Of a stretch of 8,597 nt of DNA, positions 1 through 7,255 are shown one piece after another (position 1 is the stretch's first letter; every line of letters begins with the position of its first letter). The position numbers were made by a program, and so were the translations under genes. The DNA is from Rhodanobacteraceae bacterium (GTDB taxonomy: Bacteria; Pseudomonadota; Gammaproteobacteria; Xanthomonadales; SZUA-5), in the NCBI GenBank assembly GCA_003233535.1, contig QIMA01000437.1:1-8597 (forward strand). Reading direction: 5' to 3'. The notes beneath the pieces were generated by a model, which ran no database searches, was not told the DNA's origin, and worked only from the letters and a program-made list of their open reading frames with translations.

Positions 1-92
1 ATGAACCACTACACCGCTCCTTCGGAAAAACCACTGGGCAATCAATGTCCTGCGCGATCATCGCGCGAGTTCATGAAATATCCGGGCTAACG
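1..92 (-). repeat. Partial copy of a dispersed inverted-repeat (MITE-like) element, cut by the window edge
   Basis: Read on the minus strand, bases 90 to 15 match bases 2067-2142 of the complete element at 68 of 76 positions by my hand alignment. The shared arm contains TTCATGAA, a CCGG-containing end, and a 15-base palindrome at 52-66 (seven-base arms around one base). Past base 15 the match becomes gapped, but ATGAACCAC at 1-9 again matches the reverse complement of the complete copy's loop, so the window begins in the middle of this copy. It lies in the opposite orientation to the copy at 2064-2255. Its outer end overlaps the last codons of the DUF3011 gene. No transposase is present, so mobility is inferred from the second copy only. 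Confidence 0.8.
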
Positions 93-812
93 ACCGCTAA
101 ACAGCGCTCGGCAACCCTTGTCCACCCAAACGTAGCCCTGACGGACGTCGTAACCCCAGCTGCGGTTGCGCACGCACGGTGAGGACGAGTACTGGTCGAC
201 AAGGTACGGAATGCCGAACCCGGTATCCCAGTTGCAGCGGCGGTAACGGTCGCGCTTGCTTTCGCACTCCACCGAGTAATCGCGGTTTCTGCCCCCGCCC
301 CAGTGACCACCAGTGACCCGATAGCTCTCGCCGAAAACTGCACGACAGCCGCCGTCAACCCAGATACCGCGGCGGTCCTGGCCCCAGTTGCGGCCTTCCA
401 CACAGTTCGTGCGGCTGAGCTGGTTGACCAATTCAGCAGGTCCTCGGAACGGCTTGGTGCAGCGTCGCGTGCGCCGATCTTGACTCTCGCAGCGCACTTG
501 GCCGCGGTCGTCGCCCCAGCTAGCGCGCCCACCGCGCTCGGCGAACACAGCCCGACAGCCTCGGCTGACCCAGACCATGCCCGGCCGATGACCCCAGCTA
601 GTGCCCTCGTGGCAGTCGCTGTTGCTCAGGACCTGCTCAATCCGCGGCGTGCGGCGGAAGTCGGTGTAGCACTCTTTATAGCCACCACGCTTACTCTCAC
701 AAACGACCTCACGGTCGTGACCGCGATCATCGTGGTGCTCGTCGTAGCGCTGCGCATTGGCAGTTATCGGCAGGGCAAGCAAGCCAGCAAACAAAACAAG
801 AAATACGCGCAT
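87..812 (-). CDS. Secreted protein with three DUF3011 repeats
   Basis: This encodes 241 residues. Residues 1-20 form a signal peptide (MRVFLVLFAG start, hydrophobic core, ANA cleavage site before Gln21), so export to the periplasm or beyond is likely. A short His/Asp-rich linker follows, then three repeats of one plan: V-x-CES, a Cys ten residues later, C-x-x-x-x-WG, and WV-x-x-GCRA-x-F. Cysteines fall at about 38/48/67/86, 108/118/137/156 and 183/193/213/234. This regular spacing of twelve cysteines suggests disulfides. The pattern fits DUF3011, a family without known biochemical function, so no activity is assigned. A TTG nine bases further upstream (to 821) is a poorer start because it nearly abuts the ribosome site. 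The last Arg codon and the TAG stop lie in the end of the inverted-repeat element; the third repeat is still complete. Confidence 0.9.
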   Translation of the reverse strand: MRVFLVLFAGLLALPITANAQRYDEHHDDRGHDREVVCESKRGGYKECYTDFRRTPRIEQVLSNSDCHEGTSWGHRPGMVWVSRGCRAVFAERGGRASWGDDRGQVRCESQDRRTRRCTKPFRGPAELVNQLSRTNCVEGRNWGQDRRGIWVDGGCRAVFGESYRVTGGHWGGGRNRDYSVECESKRDRYRRCNWDTGFGIPYLVDQYSSSPCVRNRSWGYDVRQGYVWVDKGCRALFSGR

Positions 813-822
813 ATTAAGCAAT

Positions 823-826
823 CTCC
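823..826 (-). promoter_or_regulatory. Ribosome binding site deciding the DUF3011 start
   Basis: On the minus strand GGAG lies ten bases before the ATG at 812-810. It is separated by only one base from the in-frame TTG at 821-819. The spacing supports ATG over TTG and places the signal peptide directly at the N-terminus. Confidence 0.6.
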
Positions 827-971
827 ATAACGGCGACCGGCACCGACAAGGTGCGCTTGGTCGCGTGTGCTCGGATGACCGCAGTCAGCCGTGGTTAGGG
901 CTATGTCCGCCGCAGAGCTTAACCCAGGCCGGAATCAATCCAAAAGAAAGCTGGCGCGCACGTTCAGCTCG

Positions 972-1005
972 AACCCTATTAGCAGAGAAAATGAATAGGG
1001 TTTTT
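972..1005 (+). terminator. Hairpin with T tract resembling an intrinsic terminator, without an assigned gene
   Basis: AACCCTATT at 972-980 is perfectly complementary to AATAGGGTT at 994-1002, with a 13-base loop. A run of five T (1001-1005) overlaps the end of the 3' arm. The T tract appears only on the plus strand, so it would stop plus-strand transcription. The stem has only three G-C pairs, which makes it modest. The DUF3011 gene points the other way and the esterase starts 132 bases later. It could end an unannotated small RNA, act in an esterase leader, or be chance. Confidence 0.4.
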
Positions 1006-1136
1006 GCTGGAGTAAAGTCTGAGGCGATAAGTGAGGAGCTGGCATAGAATAGGCGCCGACCGACTGGTTCAACCTCGACCACAGCGTAGGATTTCGTAAT
1101 GCGATCAATGCCGATTCAGCTCCAGCGTGGACTCTT

Positions 1137-2051
1137 ATGAGTAGGCGATGGCTACGTGGACTGTGCGCGGCGGCAACCGCGATACTGCTTAGCGCCTGCC
1201 AGGCAAGCTTTTTTGCCACGGTCAACGGCGTGCGCAGTGACAGCGGCTCCGAGCGCGTTGCCGGCCAGGTCTTTGATCGCGATTCGGGCCTGCGCCTGGA
1301 CGTGTATCAGCCCGAGCAGACGTCTGCGGACGCGCCGATTGTGGTTTTCTACTACGGCGGCAGCTGGCGTAGCGGCAAACGCGGCTGGTATCGCTTTGTC
1401 GGTCGCGCGCTCGCCGCGCAGGGCATCGTGACGGTGATTCCCGACTACCGAAAGTTTCCGGATGTCTCGTTCGCTGAACTAATGACAGACGCCGCCAACG
1501 CCTTGCGCTGGGTCCAGGCTAATCGAGAGGAGCTCGGCAGCAGCGGACCGCTGTTCGTTTCGGGCCATTCAGCCGGTGCGCACGTAGCCGCATTGCTGGC
1601 GACCGACGAGCGCTATTTGCGCCGCGTACGAGTTCAGCCCGAGGTGATCGCCGGACTGATAGGCTTCGCTGGCCCATACAATTTCTTACCCATCGTCGAT
1701 CCCAAAGTCGCCGAGGTTTTCGTTGACGATGCCGGCGCCTACGATGCCCAGCCGATCAACCACGTCGACAGCATGTCGGCTCCCGCCCTGCTGTTTCACG
1801 GTGCCGATGATGAAACGGTAAGGCCGTTTAACAGCAAGACCTACGCCGCCGCCCTGAGCAAGGCCGGCGTGGCGGCTGAGTATCGACAAGTTGCCGGTCT
1901 GAGCCATGTCCGCCTGATCTTTGAGGTCGGTAGTGGCAGCGCTGTGGACACCGATATCAGTCAGCGTATTGCCCAATTTGTGGCGGCGAACAGCAAGCCG
2001 ACCCTGGGCCACGCCGATTCACGCAGCCCTGGGTCAACCAGCGATGATTAG
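1137..2051 (+). CDS. Lipoprotein alpha/beta-hydrolase (carboxylesterase/BD-FAE-like)
   Basis: This encodes 304 residues. The N-terminus is a lipoprotein signal: Arg-rich start, hydrophobic stretch, and lipobox LSAC with Cys21 as the acylation site, which implies membrane anchoring. The rest is an alpha/beta-hydrolase of the esterase/lipase (Aes-like, BD-FAE) group. An oxyanion-hole strand FYYGGSW lies at about 71-77, the nucleophile elbow GHSAGAH at 143-149 (Ser145), the acid in HGADDETV at 221-228 (probably Asp225), and the base His257 in GLSHVRL. A complete triad predicts hydrolysis of an ester or similar bond; the substrate cannot be read from sequence. The start is ATG with GGA five bases upstream; the signal peptide follows directly. 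It diverges from the DUF3011 gene and converges on hrpB. A kynurenine-formamidase-like activity is an alternative, since those enzymes share the fold and motifs. Confidence 0.88.
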   Translation: MSRRWLRGLCAAATAILLSACQASFFATVNGVRSDSGSERVAGQVFDRDSGLRLDVYQPEQTSADAPIVVFYYGGSWRSGKRGWYRFVGRALAAQGIVTVIPDYRKFPDVSFAELMTDAANALRWVQANREELGSSGPLFVSGHSAGAHVAALLATDERYLRRVRVQPEVIAGLIGFAGPYNFLPIVDPKVAEVFVDDAGAYDAQPINHVDSMSAPALLFHGADDETVRPFNSKTYAAALSKAGVAAEYRQVAGLSHVRLIFEVGSGSAVDTDISQRIAQFVAANSKPTLGHADSRSPGSTSDD

Positions 2052-2063
2052 CAATGTGCCAAA

Positions 2064-2255
2064 CGTCTAACCCGGATGTTTCATGAACTCGCGCGATGAT
2101 CGCGCAGGACATTGGTAGGCCAGTGATTTTTCCGCAGGAGCGCCGGTGGTTATTCAAAGAGGGGGGTGGTTCATACACCCGACTGAGGAAAAATCGCTGG
2201 GCGATCAATGGACAAGCGAGGGCGCGTGAAGTTTATGAAACGTTCGGGCTAAACG
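2064..2255. mobile_element. Complete 192-bp MITE-like inverted-repeat element
   Basis: Bases 2064-2137 and the reverse complement of 2183-2255 form terminal inverted repeats of about 73 bases, matching at 49 of 74 aligned positions with one gap (hand count). Both begin CGT-Y-TA followed by a CCCG-containing end and TTTCAT. The 45-base centre contains a small hairpin (GGGTG 2164-2168, CACCC 2176-2180). A second, inverted copy occupies 1-92. TA dinucleotides at 2068-2069 and 2250-2251 near both ends would suit an element that duplicates TA, but the match continues outside them, so the boundary is uncertain. There is no coding capacity; if mobile, it would need a transposase from elsewhere. It fills the gap between the esterase stop and the convergent hrpB stop. 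Confidence 0.75.
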
Positions 2256-2283
2256 CCCGCGCATCGCGACGAGCCGTTGGTGG

Positions 2284-4761
2284 TTAGCGCGGGCGGCGTT
2301 TGGCACGGGCGGTGGCGGTGGCCTGCCAGGGATCGTCTGGCCAAGGGTGCTTGGGATAGCGACCCTTCAGCTCCTTCTTCACTTCGGGATAGGTTCGATC
2401 CCAAAAACCGCGCAAATCGGAAGTCACCTGTACCGGTCGACCCGCCGGCGAGAGCAGATGCAGGACCACGCCGACACGGCCGCGAGCAATGCGCGGGGTT
2501 TCAGCCAGCCCGAACAGCTCTTGCAGCTTCACCGCCAACACCGGCGGCTGCTCAACCTGATAACTGAGCGCACGCCGGAATCCGCTGGGTACCAGCAGAT
2601 GGGTCGGTGCCTCGCTATCAATCAGCTGCGCCTGCGTATGGCTGAGACGGGCCTTGAACGCTTCACGCCATTTGCTCAGCGAGATGTCGCTGAGACGGCG
2701 TACGCCGTGCAGCCACGGCCCCAGCCACTGCTGCAGATCGGCGCGCAGAGCTTCGTCGCTGTAGTCCGGCAGTCCTTCGTCGGGCAGCCAGCGGCGCAAT
2801 GAGCGGATGCGCAGCAACCACTGCTGCAGACTCGATTCGTTTGGCCAAGGTGCGTCGCTCAGTCCGGCAATGCCGGCCAACAAGGTCTCCAGCAGCGGAT
2901 CATCAGCGACCAGCGGCACCTGCTTGCTGTCCAACACGAAGCTGCCTAAGCGCCTTTCCAGTCGCGCCTGAACTGCACGCTCAGCGGGGTCGAAACGCAG
3001 CTGGCGAGTGCTTTGCACTCGATCTTCCAGCATCTGTTCTACCCAAGCCGGATCGATCGCGGCGGCCTGCCGGATCTTCAGTTCACCGGCCTCGCCGGCC
3101 AGGTCGAGCGCTACCAGCCAGGGGCTGCCGGCAAGACTGGCGCTGGACGGTAACTGGGCCTGCGCACCCTGTAGCAAGCGATAGCGATCGCGGCCACTCA
3201 AGGTGCCCAAGCGATCGGCGTAGCCGGCGGCCAGAAGTTCGCCTAGGCGGTGGCTGTCAACTTTGCTGGCAGGTCGTTTGAGCTTGCGCCGAACTCGCCA
3301 GCGCGAAGCGATTTGTTCGATGGCGGCCAGCGCACGACGGTCCGCATTGTCGGTTCGGCGGCCGGCGCGATGGGCGACCAGTGCCTGCAGACGCGGCAGC
3401 AGATCCGGTTCAAATCGCGCCTCGCCGGTGAACGGGTCGCGCGACTCCAGCAGCGCAATCAAGTCGCAGGCCAGCGCCGCGGATTCCGGGTCGGTTGCCG
3501 CCTCCAGAATGGCCGCTAGCCGAGGATGGGTGCCAGTTTTCGCCAAGCGCCTACCTAAGCCGGTGATCTGGCCGGCGTCATTCAGCGCGCCGAGCGCGGC
3601 TAGCAGTTCACGGCCTTGCGCCAGCGCACCCGATGGAGGCGGGTCGAGCAAGCGCACGTCGCCGCCCCAAGCGGCTAGCTGCAGCACCAAACTGGCCAAA
3701 TCGGCGTTGGCGATCTCGGCGCGGACGTTGCTATCGAGCCGCTCGCTGGCTGACCACAAGCGCAAACAAAGGCCCGGCCCCAATCGACCGGCCCGGCCCG
3801 CCCGCTGGGTCGCGTTGGCCTCGCTGATTCGGGTCAGCAACAGCCGAGACATGCCGCGCCGTGGATCGAAGCGCGGCTCTCTGGCCAGACCGCTGTCGAC
3901 CACCGCGCGCACGCCGGGCACGGTCAAGCTGGATTCGGCTAGGTTGGTCGCCAGTACGACGCGGCGCGGGCCGCCGTCAGGCCGATTGAGGACTTTCGCC
4001 TGCTGCGCCATCGGCATATCGCCATGCAGCGGCAGCAGCTCCAGATCCGGCTGTGACTGACCCTGGCGAATAGCGCGCTGAATCTCCGCCTTGCCGGGCA
4101 GGAAGGCCAGCACATCGCCATCGGTGCTCGCCAACAGCTGATCTATGCCCCGCCACAGATGCGACTCCAGACGCTCGTTGCTGCGCGGCAACAGATGATC
4201 GATGCTGACCGGAAAACTGCGCCCTGGACTGCGCACGCGACGCGCTGGCAGCCACTGCGCTAGGCGCTCGCCGTCCAAAGTCGCGCTCATCACCAGTATG
4301 CGCAGATCCGGGCGCAGCGCGGCCTGGCTCTCCAGTGCCAAGCCCAGCGCCAGATCAGCCTCCAGATTGCGCTCGTGGAACTCATCGAAGATCAGCGCGG
4401 CGACCCCGGGGAGTTCAGGGTTGGACTGGATCATGCGGCTCAGCAGGCCTTCGGTGAGCACTTCCACGCGAGTGTTTGGCCCGCTACGCACCTCAAAGCG
4501 GATCCGATAACCAATCGTTTCGCCAACCGTCTCGCCACGCTGTTCGGCCATGAACGTGGCGGCCGCGCGCGCGGCCAAGCGGCGCGGTTCCAGCATCAGG
4601 ATGCGGCCGCCGTTAACCCAGGGTTCGGCTAGCAACGCCGGCGGCACGCGGGTGGTCTTGCCCGCGCCGGGCGGTGCCTCCAGCACGACCCGCGAATCCT
4701 CTCGCAGCGCCTGCAGCAGTTCAGGTAGTACCTCGTCGATGGGCAGCGTGGCGACACTCAC
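2284..4761 (-). CDS. hrpB: ATP-dependent RNA helicase HrpB
   Basis: This encodes 825 residues, the usual size of the family. Superfamily 2 helicase motifs occur in order: Walker A APPGAGKTT at 29-37, motif II DEFHERN at 126-132 (the HrpB form of DEAH), SAT at 159-161, and QRAGRAGR (motif VI) at 319-326. After the helicase core come the helicase-associated region and the HrpB-specific C-terminal domain, ending with the characteristic KHPWPDDPW near residue 808. HrpB proteins are cytoplasmic DEAH helicases thought to act on RNA; their cellular targets are poorly known. The start is GTG, overlapping the TGA of the upstream S9 peptidase gene, and the N-terminus (LPIDEVLPELLQAL) lines up with other HrpB starts as I know them. 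The gene is therefore probably cotranscribed and translationally coupled with the peptidase. Its 3' end abuts the inverted-repeat element. Confidence 0.97.
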   Translation of the reverse strand: MSVATLPIDEVLPELLQALREDSRVVLEAPPGAGKTTRVPPALLAEPWVNGGRILMLEPRRLAARAAATFMAEQRGETVGETIGYRIRFEVRSGPNTRVEVLTEGLLSRMIQSNPELPGVAALIFDEFHERNLEADLALGLALESQAALRPDLRILVMSATLDGERLAQWLPARRVRSPGRSFPVSIDHLLPRSNERLESHLWRGIDQLLASTDGDVLAFLPGKAEIQRAIRQGQSQPDLELLPLHGDMPMAQQAKVLNRPDGGPRRVVLATNLAESSLTVPGVRAVVDSGLAREPRFDPRRGMSRLLLTRISEANATQRAGRAGRLGPGLCLRLWSASERLDSNVRAEIANADLASLVLQLAAWGGDVRLLDPPPSGALAQGRELLAALGALNDAGQITGLGRRLAKTGTHPRLAAILEAATDPESAALACDLIALLESRDPFTGEARFEPDLLPRLQALVAHRAGRRTDNADRRALAAIEQIASRWRVRRKLKRPASKVDSHRLGELLAAGYADRLGTLSGRDRYRLLQGAQAQLPSSASLAGSPWLVALDLAGEAGELKIRQAAAIDPAWVEQMLEDRVQSTRQLRFDPAERAVQARLERRLGSFVLDSKQVPLVADDPLLETLLAGIAGLSDAPWPNESSLQQWLLRIRSLRRWLPDEGLPDYSDEALRADLQQWLGPWLHGVRRLSDISLSKWREAFKARLSHTQAQLIDSEAPTHLLVPSGFRRALSYQVEQPPVLAVKLQELFGLAETPRIARGRVGVVLHLLSPAGRPVQVTSDLRGFWDRTYPEVKKELKGRYPKHPWPDDPWQATATARAKRRPR
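4758..4761 (-). other. GTGA start/stop overlap linking the S9 peptidase and hrpB
   Basis: On the minus strand the bases read GTGA: the GTG is the hrpB start and the TGA ends the peptidase gene. A four-base overlap of this kind usually means one mRNA with translational coupling. Confidence 0.85.
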
Positions 4762-7193
4762 TGCGGGTCTGCCTTTGGCTCTGGCGGCACGCCTAAATGC
4801 TGGTTAATGAATCCGGCCGCGTGACGCATCCAGTTGGCCAAATTGTCCGCCCGGCGCAGTCCGTGCGCTTCGTTGGCGTACCACAACACCGGCGTCGGCC
4901 TACCCGCGCGCGCCAGGACCAGCGCCAAGCGCCGGCTGTGTTCCGGATCAACGCGCCGGTCCAGGCTACCGTGGCCCAGCAGCACCGGAGCAACCAGCTG
5001 CTCGTAGCGATACAGCGGCGAGCGCTCGATCTGTCGCTGTTGCTGTTTCAACGGATCGCCGTAGAGACGGCGCTGAAAGGCCGTTTGCAGCGGGTCTTCG
5101 TTCCAATCTGAGCTGGAAAAGCGCAGCGGCAAGTCGGTGATCGGTGCCAGCGCTGCCACGCAACGAATCAGCTGCGGATTCCGAACCGCCAGCATCAGCG
5201 CCGCGTAGCCGCCGTAGCTGGAACCCAGCGTGCAGACTCGCTGACGGTCGTAGCGCGGATCAGCGAGCAGATGATTGAGTGCGGCAACAATATCGTCCTC
5301 AAGCTCGACCCCGGTCGCAGCGTGCGCCGCGCGCCGGAACGCCTTGCCGTAGCCGGTTGAGCCGCGGAAGTTGACCTTGAGCACAGCCAATCCCTGGCTG
5401 GCCAGATACTGCGCCTGCGGGTCGAAAAGTAGGCTATCGCGCACACCCACGGGCCCACCGTGAGGCAACACGACCACGGGCAGCGGCGCGGTGACGACCC
5501 GCGGCTCGACCACAACGGCCTGCAGCGTCCAGCCTTCGGCCGTTTGCAGCGTCAGAGTGCGTGCCGGACTGCGGGCGGCGATCTTCAGCCATGGCCGATA
5601 CTCGCCAATCAGTACCGGTTCGGATGCGGCGGAGCCATGCACCCACCAGCGCCCGCCAGCAGCGGGGCTATCGGTGAAGTACAGCCAGCGCTGGCCGTCT
5701 GCGGCTATCTGCGTCAGCGCCAAAGATTCGTCAGTGTGTTTAAGCTGCAGCGCCGCCAGTCGCTGCTCAATATCATCTGTCAGGCCACGCGTATACAGGC
5801 GATTATCGACGAAGTAACGCACCGCCAGCGGCTGCCGATCGGTTTGACTCAAGACCACGCCAACCAAATCTGACTGCGGCTGCGCGTGCAGCACAACGCT
5901 ATCACCCGACTTCAGATCGGTGCGCACCAGAGCCCGCGTATTGCCAACGTGTTCGCTCAGCGCGTAAAGACCGCCGTTGTTATCGCTGCCCAGCGGATCA
6001 TATTGCGACTCCGGCGTGCTGCTGATCAGCGTTCGCCACTGACCCTGCGCGTCACGACTTTGCAGCAAGTACTGCGCCTCCAGTCGCAGCAGCGCCGCCT
6101 GCAGTACGCCGCTGCTGTCGCTGACCCAGCCAAAATCACCGCTGAGGCCGCGATCCAAACGCCGGCCGCGAGCAAGCTGCCTCGGGTCGATGCGGCCGCC
6201 GCGCACGTCCAGGTCGTAGACCTCCAGCGCGTCCTTGCCGCTATCAACGCGACCGAAGAGCAGTCGGTTGTCGTGCTGCGGCAGCGGGTCGACCACATAG
6301 CCCGCTGCCGGCACGCTCACGCTGCGGCTGGTCCAGCGCTGGTCGCTATTGAGTAAACGCAGAATGGTGACGCGCCCTGGGTCACCGCTAGTGACCGCCA
6401 GACAGCGCCTGCCGCACCACTGCAGCTTGCTGTCCGAACGCACGCGCTGGCGCAAGTCGAAGCGCTGATCCGTATCCAGATCGATTAGCCACAGCCGCAG
6501 CGGACCTTCTTCGGCATAGCTCATTGCCAGCAGCCGGCCGTCCGGAGACAGACCGATATCGCCAATTGCGCGCGGTCTAAAATAGTCGCGAGCCGGCGCC
6601 GATTCGCTATCAGGCTGCAGCGGCGGCAGCTGCAAGCGACCGCTTAGCGCGGGCAGTGACTGCCAGAACGACGGAAACTGATCCGGCACTAGCCCCGCAT
6701 AGCGCAGGGCCCAACGCTGCACCAGTGCAGGCTGCTGCAGGCGCAAACGCTCCCAGGCCCGCGCGCTGCGATTGCTCAGCCGCACAGTGGTGTGCTCGGT
6801 CCCTGGAACGTCGGTAACAAGCAACGCGCCGGCGAAGCTCACCGCGTCGGCAGCAAGCTGGAATTCGGCCGCCATCCCGCCCACGGACGGCATCCAGTCA
6901 CGGTTGCCGTGCAGACCGATCGCGGCAAAACGATAGCGGCCAGGCTGCAGCTCAATAGCCTGTAGGTGATTACCCTCGGCATAGGGTCCCAAGCGGATCC
7001 GATCGCGACGGTCGACCGCCTCTATACGCACGCCGCGCAGCGGTCGGTCCGTTTGGATCGACAACAGCAAGACTGCGCGACCGCGTAACTGGTCGGGATC
7101 GGTGTCAGCGGGCAATACGCGCCAGTCAGCCGCGGCGGCGGAAATGGATCCCAGCAGCCAGAGCGACGCAAGCAAGAGGCGAAAGCGAATCAT
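4758..7193 (-). CDS. Exported S9-family (prolyl oligopeptidase-like) serine peptidase with an N-terminal extra domain
   Basis: This encodes 811 residues from the ATG at 7193. Residues 1-22 are a signal peptide (MIRFRLLLAS start, cut near SAAAA before Asp23), placing the enzyme in the periplasm. Residues ~23-165 are a beta-rich region with LQPGRYRFAAIG in it. From about 202 (FRPRAIGDIGLSPDG) a beta-propeller-like region follows. The C-terminal third is the S9 catalytic domain: HGGP at 578-581, nucleophile Ser659 in GSSYGGY, Asp745 in HGSLDRRV and His777 in NEAHGL. The triad is intact, so it should cleave short peptides or N-acyl/dipeptidyl ends; the exact specificity is not readable. It is longer than typical single-propeller S9C enzymes of about 650-700 residues. 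An in-frame ATG at 7304 would put 37 residues ahead of the signal peptide, partly encoded by a heptanucleotide repeat, and has no ribosome site. The chosen start also lacks a strong one. Confidence 0.92.
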   Translation of the reverse strand: MIRFRLLLASLWLLGSISAAAADWRVLPADTDPDQLRGRAVLLLSIQTDRPLRGVRIEAVDRRDRIRLGPYAEGNHLQAIELQPGRYRFAAIGLHGNRDWMPSVGGMAAEFQLAADAVSFAGALLVTDVPGTEHTTVRLSNRSARAWERLRLQQPALVQRWALRYAGLVPDQFPSFWQSLPALSGRLQLPPLQPDSESAPARDYFRPRAIGDIGLSPDGRLLAMSYAEEGPLRLWLIDLDTDQRFDLRQRVRSDSKLQWCGRRCLAVTSGDPGRVTILRLLNSDQRWTSRSVSVPAAGYVVDPLPQHDNRLLFGRVDSGKDALEVYDLDVRGGRIDPRQLARGRRLDRGLSGDFGWVSDSSGVLQAALLRLEAQYLLQSRDAQGQWRTLISSTPESQYDPLGSDNNGGLYALSEHVGNTRALVRTDLKSGDSVVLHAQPQSDLVGVVLSQTDRQPLAVRYFVDNRLYTRGLTDDIEQRLAALQLKHTDESLALTQIAADGQRWLYFTDSPAAGGRWWVHGSAASEPVLIGEYRPWLKIAARSPARTLTLQTAEGWTLQAVVVEPRVVTAPLPVVVLPHGGPVGVRDSLLFDPQAQYLASQGLAVLKVNFRGSTGYGKAFRRAAHAATGVELEDDIVAALNHLLADPRYDRQRVCTLGSSYGGYAALMLAVRNPQLIRCVAALAPITDLPLRFSSSDWNEDPLQTAFQRRLYGDPLKQQQRQIERSPLYRYEQLVAPVLLGHGSLDRRVDPEHSRRLALVLARAGRPTPVLWYANEAHGLRRADNLANWMRHAAGFINQHLGVPPEPKADPQ

Positions 7194-7214
7194 TGCGCGC
7201 AGTGTAATGCGGGT

Positions 7215-7255
7215 TTGAGAGCTAGGGCTGAGGGCTGAGAGCTGAGGGCTGAGGA
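7215..7255 (+). repeat. Heptanucleotide tandem repeat in the divergent spacer
   Basis: Bases 7228-7255 are four consecutive seven-base units of the form CTGAGRG or CTGAGGA. A six-base unit CTAGGG and a TTGAGAG unit precede them. CTCAGCCC at 7366-7373, within an 18-base degenerate match, is the inverse of the unit, so the spacer holds repeats facing each other about 110 bases apart. The array lies just upstream of the S9 peptidase start. Slipped-strand length variation is plausible but cannot be seen from one sequence. Confidence 0.7.

Larger units (their letters stand above)
813..1136. other. Divergent spacer between the DUF3011 and esterase genes
   Basis: This 324-base gap has no frame with a credible start, ribosome site and recognisable product. 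It must hold the promoters of both flanking genes. The stretch around 940-1050 is more AT-rich than its surroundings. It contains the hairpin with a T tract at 972-1005 and, downstream of that, TAGAAT at 1045-1050, one base from the sigma-70 -10 consensus. No convincing -35 box lies at the right distance, so TAGAAT is only a candidate. I see no clear sigma-70 promoter for the minus-strand gene. Confidence 0.6.

Noticed and set aside
71..532. Plus-sense and minus-sense open frames overlapping the DUF3011 gene
   Set aside because: They lack a signal, family motifs and credible starts, and lie over a gene with three clear repeats; they are composition-driven shadows.
1066..1076. GGTTCAACC resembling a tRNA T-loop
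   Set aside because: The expected closing base of the T stem is missing and no acceptor, D or anticodon arms surround it.
2096..2287. A 63-codon plus-strand open frame across the inverted-repeat element
   Set aside because: It spans repeat DNA and the hrpB 3' end with no family resemblance or ribosome site.
3263..4060. A 265-codon plus-strand open frame antisense to hrpB
   Set aside because: The Ser/Arg/Ala-rich translation has no recognisable motif and lies opposite conserved helicase motifs, as expected in GC-rich DNA.
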